The translations under genes were made by a program, and so were the position numbers. Shown here one piece after another: positions 52,857 through 60,705 of a stretch of DNA of 64,000 nt. The notes beneath the pieces were generated by a model. It was not told where the DNA came from and ran no database searches. It was given only the letters and a program-made list of their open reading frames with translations. How positions within the stretch are numbered: the first letter of the stretch is position 1; each line of letters starts with the position of its first letter. The DNA is from Nocardia sp. NBC_00403 (GTDB lineage: Bacteria > Actinomycetota > Actinomycetes > Mycobacteriales > Mycobacteriaceae): NCBI RefSeq assembly GCF_036046055.1, contig NZ_CP107939.1, forward strand, positions 2,790,001-2,854,000, read 5' to 3'.

Positions 52857-54062
52857 ATGACCGAGTCACTCATTCAGCTGCCCACCGCTGGAGAATCTGT
52901 TATCGACACCTTCGACCGGATGATCCGGACCGGGCCCATCGTTCCCTACGAGCTGCCGGGCGGAGTTCGGGCCTGGATGGCGGTCAGCCATCAGGCGGTC
53001 GGCGAGGTCCTTGCCGGTGACGGCACGCTTTTCAGCAAGAACGCGAAGAACTGCCCCGTGATGCACGACGGGACCGTCCCGGCAGACTGGCCGTTACGTG
53101 TCCTGACCGATGCCGATCACCTGCTCAACAAGGATGGCGCCGACCACATGCGGATGCGGCGGGCCATCGCCCGCGCATTCACCCCCGCCCGGGTTGCCCA
53201 ACTCCAACCGCGCATCCAGCGGCTCACCGACGACCTGATCGACAGATTCGCCGACCTGCCGGAGGTCGATCTCGTCGAGCACTTCACAATGCCGCTGCCC
53301 GTCGGGGTGATCTGTGAGTTGTTCGGCGTACCGGCGGGTGATCAGTCGAAGTTCCGCGGATGGACCGCCACGCTGGTATCGCACACCAGCACCGGTGAGC
53401 AGACCCAGGCCGCCATGCAGGAAATGGCCGGCTACCTGACAGGGCTGGTCAGCGACAAGCACGCCAATCCCGGTGACGACCTGACCTCGGACCTGGTGCG
53501 GGCCCAGACCGAACACGGACTCGCCGACGCCGAGCTGGTCGAAATGCTGTGGATCATCATCGTGGCTGGACACGAGACCACGATGCATCTGCTCGGCAAT
53601 GCGGTGGTGGCTCTGTCCGCCAATCCCGACCAGCTCGCAGCGGCCAAGGACGGGGACCGGTGGGCCGACGTCGTCGAGGAGACTTTGCGCTACCGGAACG
53701 CGGCCTGCGCCATGTTCAACCGGTACGCCTTGAGTGATGTCCAGATCGCCGGTGTCGATATCCCTGCGGGTGCGATCGTGGGCTGGTACGCGGGCGTCGG
53801 ACGCGATCCGCGGAAGCATACGGATGCCGACGTCTTCGATATCGACCGCGATCATTCTGATCAGCTGGCATTCGGTCGCGGTCCGCACTTCTGCCTCGGC
53901 GCGCATCTGGCCCGGCTGGAATCTCGCATCGCACTGGCCACCCTGTTCGGCCGGTTCCCGCAGCTGCGGCTCGCGTGTGATCCGGCCGAGATCCCTTACG
54001 CGCCGCAGTTCATGACCAACGGCCCACTCTGTGTGCCGGTGCAGCTCCAAACCGTCGACTGA
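52857..54062 (+). CDS. cytochrome P450
   Basis: Soluble P450 of 401 residues. The heme-ligand Cys346 is in FGRGPHFCLGAHLAR, the I-helix oxygen motif is AGHETT (237-242), and the ExxR pair is in EETLR (275-278). Similar to CYP107/CYP105-type bacterial hydroxylases of secondary metabolism or xenobiotics; substrate unknown, and no ferredoxin gene is adjacent. ATG at 52857 has GGAG eight bases before it. Followed after 36 bases by an AraC regulator on the same strand, probably in one operon and possibly self-regulated by it. Confidence 0.93.
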   Translation: MTESLIQLPTAGESVIDTFDRMIRTGPIVPYELPGGVRAWMAVSHQAVGEVLAGDGTLFSKNAKNCPVMHDGTVPADWPLRVLTDADHLLNKDGADHMRMRRAIARAFTPARVAQLQPRIQRLTDDLIDRFADLPEVDLVEHFTMPLPVGVICELFGVPAGDQSKFRGWTATLVSHTSTGEQTQAAMQEMAGYLTGLVSDKHANPGDDLTSDLVRAQTEHGLADAELVEMLWIIIVAGHETTMHLLGNAVVALSANPDQLAAAKDGDRWADVVEETLRYRNAACAMFNRYALSDVQIAGVDIPAGAIVGWYAGVGRDPRKHTDADVFDIDRDHSDQLAFGRGPHFCLGAHLARLESRIALATLFGRFPQLRLACDPAEIPYAPQFMTNGPLCVPVQLQTVD

Positions 54063-54098
54063 TCGGGCACGCCCTCTGGGCGGGAAGCTGTCAGACTT

Positions 54099-55100
54099 AT
54101 GTCGGAACCCCACCGAGTGAATAGTGGAGATGAGCATCAGACCGACAGAGCAACCGTCGTGCAGTATTCCGAGCTGACCGTCGCTAGCGCAGCGGTGTGG
54201 ACCGAGGTCACCGACCATTTCCTGACGGCGGACCACCGCTACCGTGATCCGGCTAACTGGTGGGCCCGGATCACGGCTCAGGAATCCTCGGGCTACACCC
54301 TGCTGCGCACACAGCAACGTGGCGACCATCTGATGAACCGCAGCCGCTCACATATCCGGCGTGGTCCGACCGATCACTGCTGGATCGTGTTCCCGAAACG
54401 CGGCGAATACGTCATCCAGGAGCCGGACCGGCTCACCAAGGTACCGCCACATCGTGGGTTCGTCCTCGAGCTGGACCGAATCTGCCGAGTGCTGCTACCC
54501 GGATCGACGGCCTACGCACTACGGCTCCCCCGCGCGCAGTTCAATCAACGGCTGCCCACCCGCGACGTATCGCGGACGGTGCTCGATATGTCATCGGGTC
54601 TCGGCCGGGTCGTGGCGAGCATGCTCGCCACCACACATGCCGGGCAATCGAACCTGACGACGCTGGAATTCGACGCCGTCTGTGACCGCATCACCGAACT
54701 GTTGTGCCTGATGTTCGTCGGCGACGTCGGGCCACAGCAGGCCCATGTGGCCGAAACCGTCGATGCCATCAGAGCATTCGTGCGTGCGAACATCGGGTCT
54801 GGTGACGTGCGGCTGCCCGCGGTGGCTCGTGCGCTCGGCTGGTCACCCCGCCAACTGCGGTCGGTATTGCACCAGACCGGCATCACCTATCGGGAGCTCC
54901 GGCGGACCGAAGCACTGCGCACCGCACGCGATCTGCTGGCGTGTCCTGGCCCGCTTTCCATCGGGGAGGTGGCCGCACGCTCCGGATTCACCAGCGCCGG
55001 ATTCTCGACGGCGTTCAAATCCGAATACGGCGAAACGCCGAGAGATTTTCGGCGCCGCCGCCGGTCCGATCAACTCGCCGTGACACCACCCGGTTCCTGA
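54099..55100 (+). CDS. AraC family regulator
   Basis: AraC-type activator of 333 residues: an N-terminal cupin-like sensing region of the AraC-binding-like type (VYSELTVASAAVWTEV-like start, LVLELDRICRVLLPG) and a C-terminal pair of helix-turn-helix units (VARALGWSPRQLRSVLHQTG; IGEVAARSGFTSAGFSTAFK) ending in YGETPRDFRRRRR. It follows the P450 gene closely on the same strand and is its likely regulator. ATG at 54099. Inducer unknown. Confidence 0.9.
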   Translation: MSEPHRVNSGDEHQTDRATVVQYSELTVASAAVWTEVTDHFLTADHRYRDPANWWARITAQESSGYTLLRTQQRGDHLMNRSRSHIRRGPTDHCWIVFPKRGEYVIQEPDRLTKVPPHRGFVLELDRICRVLLPGSTAYALRLPRAQFNQRLPTRDVSRTVLDMSSGLGRVVASMLATTHAGQSNLTTLEFDAVCDRITELLCLMFVGDVGPQQAHVAETVDAIRAFVRANIGSGDVRLPAVARALGWSPRQLRSVLHQTGITYRELRRTEALRTARDLLACPGPLSIGEVAARSGFTSAGFSTAFKSEYGETPRDFRRRRRSDQLAVTPPGS

Positions 55101-55182
55101 TCCGTCGTGCCGCGGCCGACACCGTTCGCGACTTCGTCGATGCCGACGATGACACGGCAACTGAGGGACCCGCCAAGAAAAA

Positions 55183-55284
55183 GCCCCGCAGCTGGTGCTT
55201 GGATCTCGGGTTCACGCGGTCGTCGCACCACTCTCGATGTGAGGGGTCGCGGCGACCGTGTGAAACCGAGGTGAGCTGCGGGGC
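55183..55284. repeat. 102-base imperfect inverted repeat
   Basis: Outer arms GCCCCGCAGCT (55183-55193) and AGCTGCGGGGC (55274-55284) are perfect. Inside, a 22-base segment beginning CTCGGGTTCACGCGG pairs with one beginning GCGGCGACCGTGTGAAA, with mostly wobble mismatches. It could be a large bidirectional terminator between the convergent AraC and bcp genes, a structured RNA, or a small MITE-like element. Confidence 0.65.
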
Positions 55285-55377
55285 CTGATTCGTTTCTGAG
55301 CCACCCCGTCGTGCAGGAGACCTGGAAGTCGCAGGTCAGCATGGATGCGGAGCGCTCCGTCGTGGTTGCCGAGGCCA

Positions 55378-55857
55378 CTACTTTCGTTTTCCCAAGATTC
55401 TTTCGATCTTTGTTGTCGTATGTGCAGCCTTGACGTTGTACTGGGCGACCTCGATCTTGCCCGCCTCGTCCACCAGGAAGGTGGAGCGGATGACCCCGGT
55501 CACCGTCTTGCCGTACATCATCTTCTCGCCGAACGCGCCCCAAGCGGTGAGCACGGTGCGGTCGGGATCCGAAAGCAACGGGAAGGTGAGCTTTTCGGCG
55601 TCGCGGAACTTGACCAGCTTCGCGGGCTTGTCCGGTGAGATGCCGATGACCTCGATGCCCGCACCCTCCAGTTCGGCGAGGTTGTCGCGGAAATCGCAGG
55701 CCTGCTTGGTGCAGCCGGGTGTGCTCGCGGCGGGGTAGAAGTAGACGATCACCTTGCGGCCGCGGTAATCCGACAGCGCCACGTCTTTGCCGTCGGCATC
55801 GGGGAGTGTGAAATCGGGGGCGGTATCACCAGGGGAGAGTCGTTGGTTGTCGGTCAC
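55378..55857 (-). CDS. bcp: thioredoxin-dependent peroxiredoxin (Bcp)
   Basis: Atypical 2-Cys peroxiredoxin of 159 residues that reduces hydroperoxides in the cytoplasm. The peroxidatic Cys is in [13 protein letters not shown] with the partner Cys five residues on (CxxxxC), and the family start [19 protein letters not shown] plus the end [15 protein letters not shown] are clear. The GTG at 55857 is chosen: the frame is open much further upstream but without similarity. Divergent from a DUF3618 gene 79 bases away, the same pair found near fas in M. tuberculosis (Rv2521/Rv2520c). Confidence 0.95.
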   Translation of the reverse strand: MTDNQRLSPGDTAPDFTLPDADGKDVALSDYRGRKVIVYFYPAASTPGCTKQACDFRDNLAELEGAGIEVIGISPDKPAKLVKFRDAEKLTFPLLSDPDRTVLTAWGAFGEKMMYGKTVTGVIRSTFLVDEAGKIEVAQYNVKAAHTTTKIERILGKRK

Positions 55858-55936
55858 GCCTTGCACGGTAACCGAAGGCCATGACAGTGCGTAGATGATG
55901 GCTAGACTCGTGGCAATCAGACACAGGAGGAGATAC

Positions 55937-56158
55937 GTGGCTAGGGATACCGAGCAGATCGAGCGGGAGATCGAGGCCGCGCGAACACAGCTCGCGAGCA
56001 CGCTCGACGAACTTGCCGTGCGGGCGGATCCGCAGCGGATCGCAGACGAGACCAAGCACATCGTGCTTGCCAAGCTGAACGAGCCGAAGGTGAAGTACAG
56101 CCTGATCGGTGCGGGCGTTGTCGTCGTCGGGCTGGTGCTGCTCAAGATCTTTCGCTGA
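55937..56158 (+). CDS. DUF3618 small membrane protein
   Basis: Protein of 73 residues: amphipathic N-terminal helix ([29 protein letters not shown]) and one C-terminal transmembrane helix ([19 protein letters not shown]). This is the DUF3618 signature, shared with Rv2520c of mycobacteria; function unknown. GTG at 55937 is set by AGGAGG six bases before it. Ends at a strong bidirectional terminator. Confidence 0.9.
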   Translation: MARDTEQIEREIEAARTQLASTLDELAVRADPQRIADETKHIVLAKLNEPKVKYSLIGAGVVVVGLVLLKIFR

Positions 56159-56161
56159 CGG

Positions 56162-56207
56162 AAAACGAAACACCCGGTGGGCACTGCCACACCGGGTGTT
56201 TCGTTTT
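56162..56207. terminator. bidirectional intrinsic terminator
   Basis: Perfect 18-base arms (56162-56179 and 56190-56207; core ACACCCGGTG/CACCGGGTGT) with a 10-base loop, flanked by A and T runs on the two sides. It lies between the convergent DUF3618 and excalibur genes and should stop transcription from both. Confidence 0.93.
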
Positions 56208-56215
56208 TTCGGGCT

Positions 56216-56509
56216 TTAGACCGTCGGGCAGGCGAATCCATCGCCGTCGGGGTCCAGGTGTGGGCCATAACCGGGTTCGCCACGGAAGATCGGCGCCCGG
56301 CCGGCCGCACGGGCCGCGTCGCAGTTGGCGAAGGCGCCACCCGCCGAGCCGGTCTGCGACATGCCTGCCGAGCCGGTCGCGGCCGAGCCGGTGTCGATGG
56401 CGGACGATCCTGTTCCTGCGGAACCGGTGGGAGCGGCCATGGCGGCGGGCGCCGCAAGGAAGGTCAGACCCGCGACGGCAGCGCTGACGGTGAGCCGGCG
56501 AACGTTCAT
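56216..56509 (-). CDS. secreted excalibur-domain protein
   Basis: Exported protein of 97 residues: signal peptide ([20 protein letters not shown], cleavage after AMA), a Thr-Gly-Ser-Ala-rich linker with repeats of TGSAG type, and a C-terminal excalibur domain ([15 protein letters not shown], then [13 protein letters not shown]) with paired Cys and the DxDGDGxxC calcium-binding loop. Such proteins are thought to bind calcium in the envelope. ATG at 56509 has GAGGAA before it. Confidence 0.9.
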   Translation of the reverse strand: MNVRRLTVSAAVAGLTFLAAPAAMAAPTGSAGTGSSAIDTGSAATGSAGMSQTGSAGGAFANCDAARAAGRAPIFRGEPGYGPHLDPDGDGFACPTV

Positions 56510-56635
56510 GTATTCCTCTATGTGTTTGCTGCGGTGGATTGGCGCCGAAGGAGGGAGGCGCCGCATCCACTGTTGTGACGGGCCGCTCGGTTGTCAACCG
56601 GGCTGCATGCGAATGTTGTCCGCGCAATGCCGCAA

Positions 56636-57613
56636 TTACGTGCCGAGGTGCTTTCCCACCACGTGTTCGGCCGGGATATTTCCCATTCGTCCGGCTTGGA
56701 AATCCTCGACGGCTCGGATGATTTCGGCGCGGCTGTTCATCACGAAGGGGCCGTATTGGACGACGGGCTCATTGATGGGCCGGCCGCCGAGTAGCAACAC
56801 CTCGACATCGCCGGTCCGATCGTGCTGTCGGGCATCGGCCGAGACAGTGATCGAGTCGCCGCGACCGAAGACCGCGAGCTGGCCCTCGCCGATCGGCCTG
56901 CGTTCCGCGCCGACGGTGCCGCTGCCGGACAACACGTATGCCATCGCCGTAAATTGTTGCGGCCATGGTGTTTCCAGCTGTCCGCCAGCGCTGATGGAGG
57001 CGTGCGCGTACGCGATGGGGGTGTAGGTCGAACCGGGGCCCGCGAATCCGCCGATCTCGCCGGCGATCAGTCGTACGAGCGCGCTGCCGTCGTGGGAGCT
57101 CACCAATGTCAGCTCGGAACCGCGCAGATCCTGGTAGCGCGGTGCGGCCATCTTCAGCGCACGCGGCAGGTTCACCCACAGTTGGACGCCGTGGAACCAG
57201 CCGCCGGAGGCGACCAGCTCTTCCGGCGGCACCTCGTCGTGCAGGATGCCGGAACCCGCGGTCATCCACTGGGTGTCGCCCTCGCTGATGACGCCGCCCC
57301 CGCCGTTGGAGTCGTGGTGCACCATGGTGCCGTCGAGCATGTAGGTGACGGTCTCGAAGCCGCGGTGCGGATGCCACGGCGCGCCTTTGGCCTCGTGCGG
57401 CTCATAAGCAACCGGACCCATCTGGTCGAGCAGGATGAACGGGTCGGCCGAGCGCAGATCCATGCTCGGGAACGGCCGTCGGACTTCGAAGCCCGCGCCT
57501 TCGCGCTGCTTTTGCGCGGTGCTGATGCTGCGCACCGGACGCTTGCGCGTCGGCTCGGTCGGCCTGGGCAGGCGGGGCAGAACCATGATGTCGGGGACGG
57601 TGATGGCGGGCAT
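56636..57613 (-). CDS. pirin family protein
   Basis: Double-cupin pirin of 325 residues. The N-terminal cupin has the metal-binding APWHPHRGFETVTYMLDG and HDEVPPEE; the C-terminal cupin has GSGTVGAERRPIGEGQ and the common PVVQYGPFVMNS ending. Bacterial pirins often have quercetinase or redox-sensing roles. ATG at 57613 with AGGAGG before it; an in-frame extension to 57715 runs into the divergent MarR gene and is rejected. The MarR gene and its operator lie directly upstream. Confidence 0.92.
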   Translation of the reverse strand: MPAITVPDIMVLPRLPRPTEPTRKRPVRSISTAQKQREGAGFEVRRPFPSMDLRSADPFILLDQMGPVAYEPHEAKGAPWHPHRGFETVTYMLDGTMVHHDSNGGGGVISEGDTQWMTAGSGILHDEVPPEELVASGGWFHGVQLWVNLPRALKMAAPRYQDLRGSELTLVSSHDGSALVRLIAGEIGGFAGPGSTYTPIAYAHASISAGGQLETPWPQQFTAMAYVLSGSGTVGAERRPIGEGQLAVFGRGDSITVSADARQHDRTGDVEVLLLGGRPINEPVVQYGPFVMNSRAEIIRAVEDFQAGRMGNIPAEHVVGKHLGT

Positions 57614-57646
57614 GTGCACCTCCTGGAAAGTTTTGGTGTCCATGTC

Positions 57647-57669
57647 AACCAAAGACTGGTTAGGATAAT
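57647..57669. promoter_or_regulatory. MarR operator and -10 of a leaderless promoter
   Basis: Inverted repeat AACCA-AAGAC-TGGTT at 57647-57661, then GATAAT at 57664-57669. The GTG of the MarR gene begins 5 bases after this -10, so its mRNA is probably leaderless. The repeat sits between divergent pirin and MarR genes and would control both. Confidence 0.6.
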
Positions 57670-57673
57670 TCCC

Positions 57674-58138
57674 GTGGTCCGATGGTTGAGCGATGACGAG
57701 CAAACGACCTGGCAAGCCTTCATCCGGCTGCGCCAGCGAATGGACGCGGCGCTGGCCGCGGGCTTCGCCCAGGACGGCTTGTCGCCGGCCGACTACGAGA
57801 TCTTGGTGCCGCTGTCGGCCGCGCCGGACGGCTGCCTACGCGCCAAGGAACTCGGCGCGGAGATCTGCTGGGAGAAGAGCAGGCTCTCCAAGCATCTGGC
57901 TCGCATGGCCGCCCGTGGGCTCGTCGAACGCCGCACCGCGCAGGAAGACGCCCGCGGCATCCTGGTGGAACTCACCGCGGCCGGGCGAGAAGCGCTCGAA
58001 CGCGCCGCACCGAACCATGTCGATCTGGTCCGTCGCCTGTTCATCGACGTGCTGACGCCCGAGGAGGCGAGGGCGCTGCGGGCGCTCGCGGACAAGGTGG
58101 TGGCCGAGGCCGAGTGCAGCACCGGCCTCAACCTCTGA
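57674..58138 (+). CDS. MarR family regulator
   Basis: Winged-helix regulator of 154 residues: LRAKELGAEICWEKSRLSKH is the recognition helix and RTAQEDARGILVELTAAG the wing. GTG at 57674 fits; there is no ribosome site but a -10 element ends 4 bases before it. Longer in-frame starts upstream cross the pirin gene. Divergent from pirin, it probably represses it and itself. Ligand unknown, possibly aromatic or oxidant. Confidence 0.88.
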   Translation: MVRWLSDDEQTTWQAFIRLRQRMDAALAAGFAQDGLSPADYEILVPLSAAPDGCLRAKELGAEICWEKSRLSKHLARMAARGLVERRTAQEDARGILVELTAAGREALERAAPNHVDLVRRLFIDVLTPEEARALRALADKVVAEAECSTGLNL

Positions 58139-58144
58139 GCGCCG

Positions 58145-58456
58145 TCACCACGGTGTGATCGGCGGTTTCACCCACATCAGCTTCTCGTCGGTGTGGTTGC
58201 GCTGTGCCGCAGCGTGATTCGGATGGTGCCCGGCCCAGGCGTCCTTGTCGTCGAGGAGTCGGGCGACGGCCGCCCAGGTCTCGTCGGTACTCGGCGGATT
58301 CGTTGCCGCGGCACGCGCGAGCTTGCGCCGCAGCGCCGCAGGCATGGCCAGCAGTTCGGCTCCGGTGATTCCGCGATCCCAGATGTAGCCCGCGAGCCGG
58401 CGCGCCTTCTCGGCGCGACTCTTCGACGCGGAGTCGGAGTGGGCGTAATCGGTCAT
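58145..58456 (-). CDS. small hypothetical protein
   Basis: Protein of 103 residues, charged and mostly helical (SKSRAEKARRLAGYIWDRGI, LRRKLARAA) with conserved-looking WVKPPITPW at the C-terminus. No family recognised, no signal peptide or membrane helix. It ends 6 bases from the convergent MarR stop and lies just upstream of a strong terminator, pointing to a real single-gene unit. ATG at 58456; coding pattern and stop placement agree. Confidence 0.7.
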   Translation of the reverse strand: MTDYAHSDSASKSRAEKARRLAGYIWDRGITGAELLAMPAALRRKLARAAATNPPSTDETWAAVARLLDDKDAWAGHHPNHAAAQRNHTDEKLMWVKPPITPW

Positions 58457-58505
58457 GGCGCATTCCGCATCGGTGGTGGTTGGTCCCGGTCGACCCTAGC
58501 GGACG

Positions 58506-58541
58506 ACAACGCCTCCCCGGCTATCGCCGGGGAGGCGTTGT
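58506..58541. terminator. intrinsic hairpin terminator
   Basis: Perfect 16-base arms (58506-58521, 58526-58541; core CGCCTCCCCGGC/GCCGGGGAGGCG) with a TATC loop. It lies 17 bases after the end of the downstream-facing transglycosylase-like gene (which stops at 58559 on the - strand) and ends transcription there. Confidence 0.9.
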
Positions 58542-58558
58542 TCTTGCGTGCTGTCGGA

Positions 58559-59176
58559 TCAGTAGGCCGAGTTCACGTTGTCCATCGAGCCGTACCGGTT
58601 GGCCGCGTAGTTGCAGGCCGCGGTGATGTTGGCGACCGGGTCCCAGATGTCGAAGGGGGTGCCGTCGACGTGGTAGGAGTTGAAGGTCGGGTCGATGACC
58701 TGCAGCAGACCCTTCGAGGGGATGCCCGCGGCGGCGTTGGAGTCCCACAGGTTGATGGCGTGCGGGTCGCCGCCGGACTCGCGCATCACATTGCGGTAGA
58801 TGCCGTCGTAGCTGCCGGGGATGTTCCTGGCGTGCATGATGTCGAGGGCCTGCAGGATCCAGCCGTTGAGGTTGTTCTCGTAGACCGGAGCGGGCGGCGG
58901 CGGGAGCACTTCGGGCATCGGAGGCAGGGCGGGCAGCGCGGGCAGGGCAGGAAGCTCGGGCAGCGCGGGCAGTGCCGCCGCATCGGCCACTGGGGCGGCG
59001 GCCACGGGGGCGGCCTGCTCCTCGGCGACCATGGCGACGCGAGACGGGACGCTGTCGTCTGCCACGGACACTGCGGAAGAAGCAGCGACGGCGATGATGC
59101 CCGCTGCGGCGATCGCGAAGGTGAAGCCTTCGCGGAGTGAGGGACGGTGGAAGGAGAAGAAGCGTCTGTCATGCAT
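58559..59176 (-). CDS. secreted transglycosylase-fold (Rpf-like) protein
   Basis: Protein of 205 residues with an N-terminal signal/anchor (GFTFAIAAAGIIAVAASSAV), an Ala/Pro-rich linker (ALPALPELPALPALPALPP) and a C-terminal SLT/lysozyme-like domain (YRNVMRESGGDPHAINLWDS, SKGLLQVIDPTF, VANITAACNYAANRYGSM) with the catalytic Glu in RESGGD. Likely a peptidoglycan-cleaving or resuscitation-type enzyme. ATG at 59176; AAGGAA lies 12 bases before it. Upstream is a long leader with three hairpins and, about 475 bases away, a CRP-like site, reminiscent of mycobacterial rpfA control. Confidence 0.85.
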   Translation of the reverse strand: MHDRRFFSFHRPSLREGFTFAIAAAGIIAVAASSAVSVADDSVPSRVAMVAEEQAAPVAAAPVADAAALPALPELPALPALPALPPMPEVLPPPPAPVYENNLNGWILQALDIMHARNIPGSYDGIYRNVMRESGGDPHAINLWDSNAAAGIPSKGLLQVIDPTFNSYHVDGTPFDIWDPVANITAACNYAANRYGSMDNVNSAY

Positions 59177-59310
59177 TGCGAAATCGGTTCCTTGTTCGGG
59201 GACTGGGGTTCGATCCGGGCATGCCTGGCAACACGGATCCATGGCGGGCGTCAGGTGTAGTTGCTCGCCGAATTCGGTTTTTATGCGGTTTTCGGATTTT
59301 GTTGTGAAAG

Positions 59311-59424
59311 ACGGGGATTCGGTTCCCCGTGCGGGCGGCTCAGGTACCCGGGGCAATGGCCCCACGGGTGCCGCTGTCATCGAAAGGGAGTATTGCGGTA
59401 CCCTTCGGTGCCGCGCGGTACTCC
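59311..59424 (-). promoter_or_regulatory. hairpin-rich leader of the transglycosylase gene
   Basis: Three consecutive hairpins: 59387-59424 (GGAGTA/TACTCC outer stem with an inner GCGG-ACC/GGT-CCGC), 59335-59374 (GCGGC...GGGGC CATT GCCCC...GCCGC) and 59311-59330 (ACGGGGA/TCCCCGT). With no gene in 59177-59709, the mRNA leader may be over 400 nt. I could not match the known ydaO (c-di-AMP) riboswitch core by eye, but rpf genes in relatives carry one. Confidence 0.55.
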
Positions 59425-59583
59425 AGTGACCGCGAGTGAACATCTTGCTGTTGCGGTCGTTTTCCGAATGTCCGTGGATTACTCCGCGGCCTAACCAAAC
59501 TGCCGGTCTGTTCTTGACCTGATCTCAGGATGGTCACGACTGGTTAACAGAGGGTAAACGAAAGATGAATCGGGGGATTTTTC

Positions 59584-59603
59584 GATCTTGGATGACCAAG
59601 ATC
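59584..59603. promoter_or_regulatory. 20-base inverted repeat
   Basis: GATCTTGG-ATGA-CCAAGATC, perfect 8-base arms, between the CRP-like site and the transglycosylase leader. Either a regulator site at the promoter or the first hairpin of the leader RNA. Confidence 0.55.
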
Positions 59604-59651
59604 ATGCAGGTCGACACCCTATGTATGCGGGGAGTTTGCCCCTAAACTCAA

Positions 59652-59667
59652 TGTGATGCAGGTCACG
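59652..59667. promoter_or_regulatory. CRP-like site
   Basis: TGTGATGCAGGTCACG matches the CRP/FNR consensus TGTGA-N6-TCACA at 9 of 10 positions. It lies beyond the MarR stop (59710) and upstream of the transglycosylase gene on the - strand; a TTGAGT/CATACA pair 18 bases apart follows it in that direction. Mycobacterial CRP is known to control rpfA, supporting the match. Confidence 0.65.
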
Positions 59668-59709
59668 TAAATATAACGGTAACGCACGACACCTTTATCG
59701 TTTTGTGCC

Positions 59710-60180
59710 CTACCAAGACGCCGGACGCACCCTTCCGGGGGCCACGACGCGAGCCAATGCGTTACGTAATTCGGTGATCTTGGAATCGCCGAGAACGGCC
59801 GTCCATTGTGCGGCGAAATTCGCCGCAGCGGCATCGGCCGCACGCGTGCAGGCCCATCCTTGTTCGGTCAATGTGATCAGTCGCGCGCGGGCGTCGTCGG
59901 GATGCGGATTGCGTTCGGCGTATCCCTTGCGCACCAATTCGTCCACCAGTTGACTTGCCGCCTGCTTGGTCACCGCGAGGTGCTCCGCGAGCTCGCCGAC
60001 GGTCGCGCCATTCGGTGCCATTCGTACGAACGCGAACCCATGGGCGGGTCGTACATCGTCGAATCCGGCCGCTTGGACGCCGTTGTGGATCGCATCCGTC
60101 GCCGCCGCGCCCGCCGCGAGCAGCAGCAGGGCGAGATCCTGCCCCGGGCGCGGTGTCGAAGCGGGCTTCGGGTCCGTCAT
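59710..60180 (-). CDS. MarR family regulator
   Basis: Winged-helix protein of 156 residues. GATVGELAEHLAVTKQAASQ and LVDELVRKGYAERNPHPDDA give the recognition helix and wing. ATG at 60180 is the likely start; ATG at 60189 and a start at 60210 are possible and would overlap the operator region. Divergent from a cupin gene across a cluster of TTGAC/GTCAA half-sites, its likely target. Confidence 0.88.
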   Translation of the reverse strand: MTDPKPASTPRPGQDLALLLLAAGAAATDAIHNGVQAAGFDDVRPAHGFAFVRMAPNGATVGELAEHLAVTKQAASQLVDELVRKGYAERNPHPDDARARLITLTEQGWACTRAADAAAANFAAQWTAVLGDSKITELRNALARVVAPGRVRPASW

Positions 60181-60190
60181 GAATTCCATC

Positions 60191-60240
60191 TTGACACATG
60201 TGGTCAACATGCTTGACTATCTAGTCAATCTAGTTGACCA
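60191..60240. promoter_or_regulatory. TTGAC/GTCAA operator cluster
   Basis: TTGACTA-TC-TAGTCAA (60213-60228) is a perfect palindrome; TTGAC-N7-GTCAA (60191-60207) is a second, and TAGTTGACC (60231-60239) adds a half-site. They fill the gap between divergent MarR and cupin genes. Confidence 0.7.
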
Positions 60241-60256
60241 AATTGAGGAGCAAGAC

Positions 60257-60631
60257 ATGCCTGTGATCCGTGCCGCCGAAGCCCAGGTCCACGAAATGCA
60301 CAACGCCCGCTTCACCTCCTACATCCGTCCCGAGACGGGCAGCACCGAACTGTGCGTCTGGCAGACCGGAATCGATCCGGGCACGGTGGGAGTAGGCCAC
60401 AAGATCCTGCGTGAGGAGGCTTTTGTCGTCATCAGGGGCACGGTGACGCTGCACATCGACGGCGAGGCGTCGGCGCTGGAACCCGGTGACGCTGCCATCG
60501 CGCCCGCAGGCTCGACCATCAGCCTGGACAACACCGGATCGGAGCCCGCAGCGCTGGTGGTGACCGTTCCGGTCGGATTCGCCGCAGAGCTCGCCGACGG
60601 CACCCGCCTGACCCCGCCCTGGGCGAGCTGA
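60257..60631 (+). CDS. cupin domain protein
   Basis: Single small cupin of 124 residues: GVGHKILREEAFVVIRGTVT is cupin motif 1 (Glu retained, one His replaced) and GDAAIAPAGSTISLDNTG motif 2. Metal binding is likely but incomplete, so enzymatic function is uncertain. ATG at 60257 follows GAGGAG. Divergent from the MarR gene that probably represses it; a hairpin terminator follows. Confidence 0.85.
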   Translation: MPVIRAAEAQVHEMHNARFTSYIRPETGSTELCVWQTGIDPGTVGVGHKILREEAFVVIRGTVTLHIDGEASALEPGDAAIAPAGSTISLDNTGSEPAALVVTVPVGFAAELADGTRLTPPWAS

Positions 60632-60662
60632 GGCCCCTCGGCACGAGTGGGGGGCGGGTGGC

Positions 60663-60695
60663 GGCCTGGCAATCCAGCACCTGGATTGCCAGGCC
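60663..60695. terminator. hairpin between convergent cupin and monooxygenase genes
   Basis: Perfect 15-base arms GGCCTGGCAATCCAG (60663-60677) and CTGGATTGCCAGGCC (60681-60695) around CAC. No T run. It ends both convergent genes. Confidence 0.85.
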
Positions 60696-60705
60696 GTCGA
60701 GGTAA

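Noticed and set aside
59177..59640. ydaO (c-di-AMP) riboswitch in the transglycosylase leader
   Set aside because: The conserved cores I know (GGGGUGAAUC and CCCGAACCCGACAGCU types) were not found by eye; only hairpins are reported.
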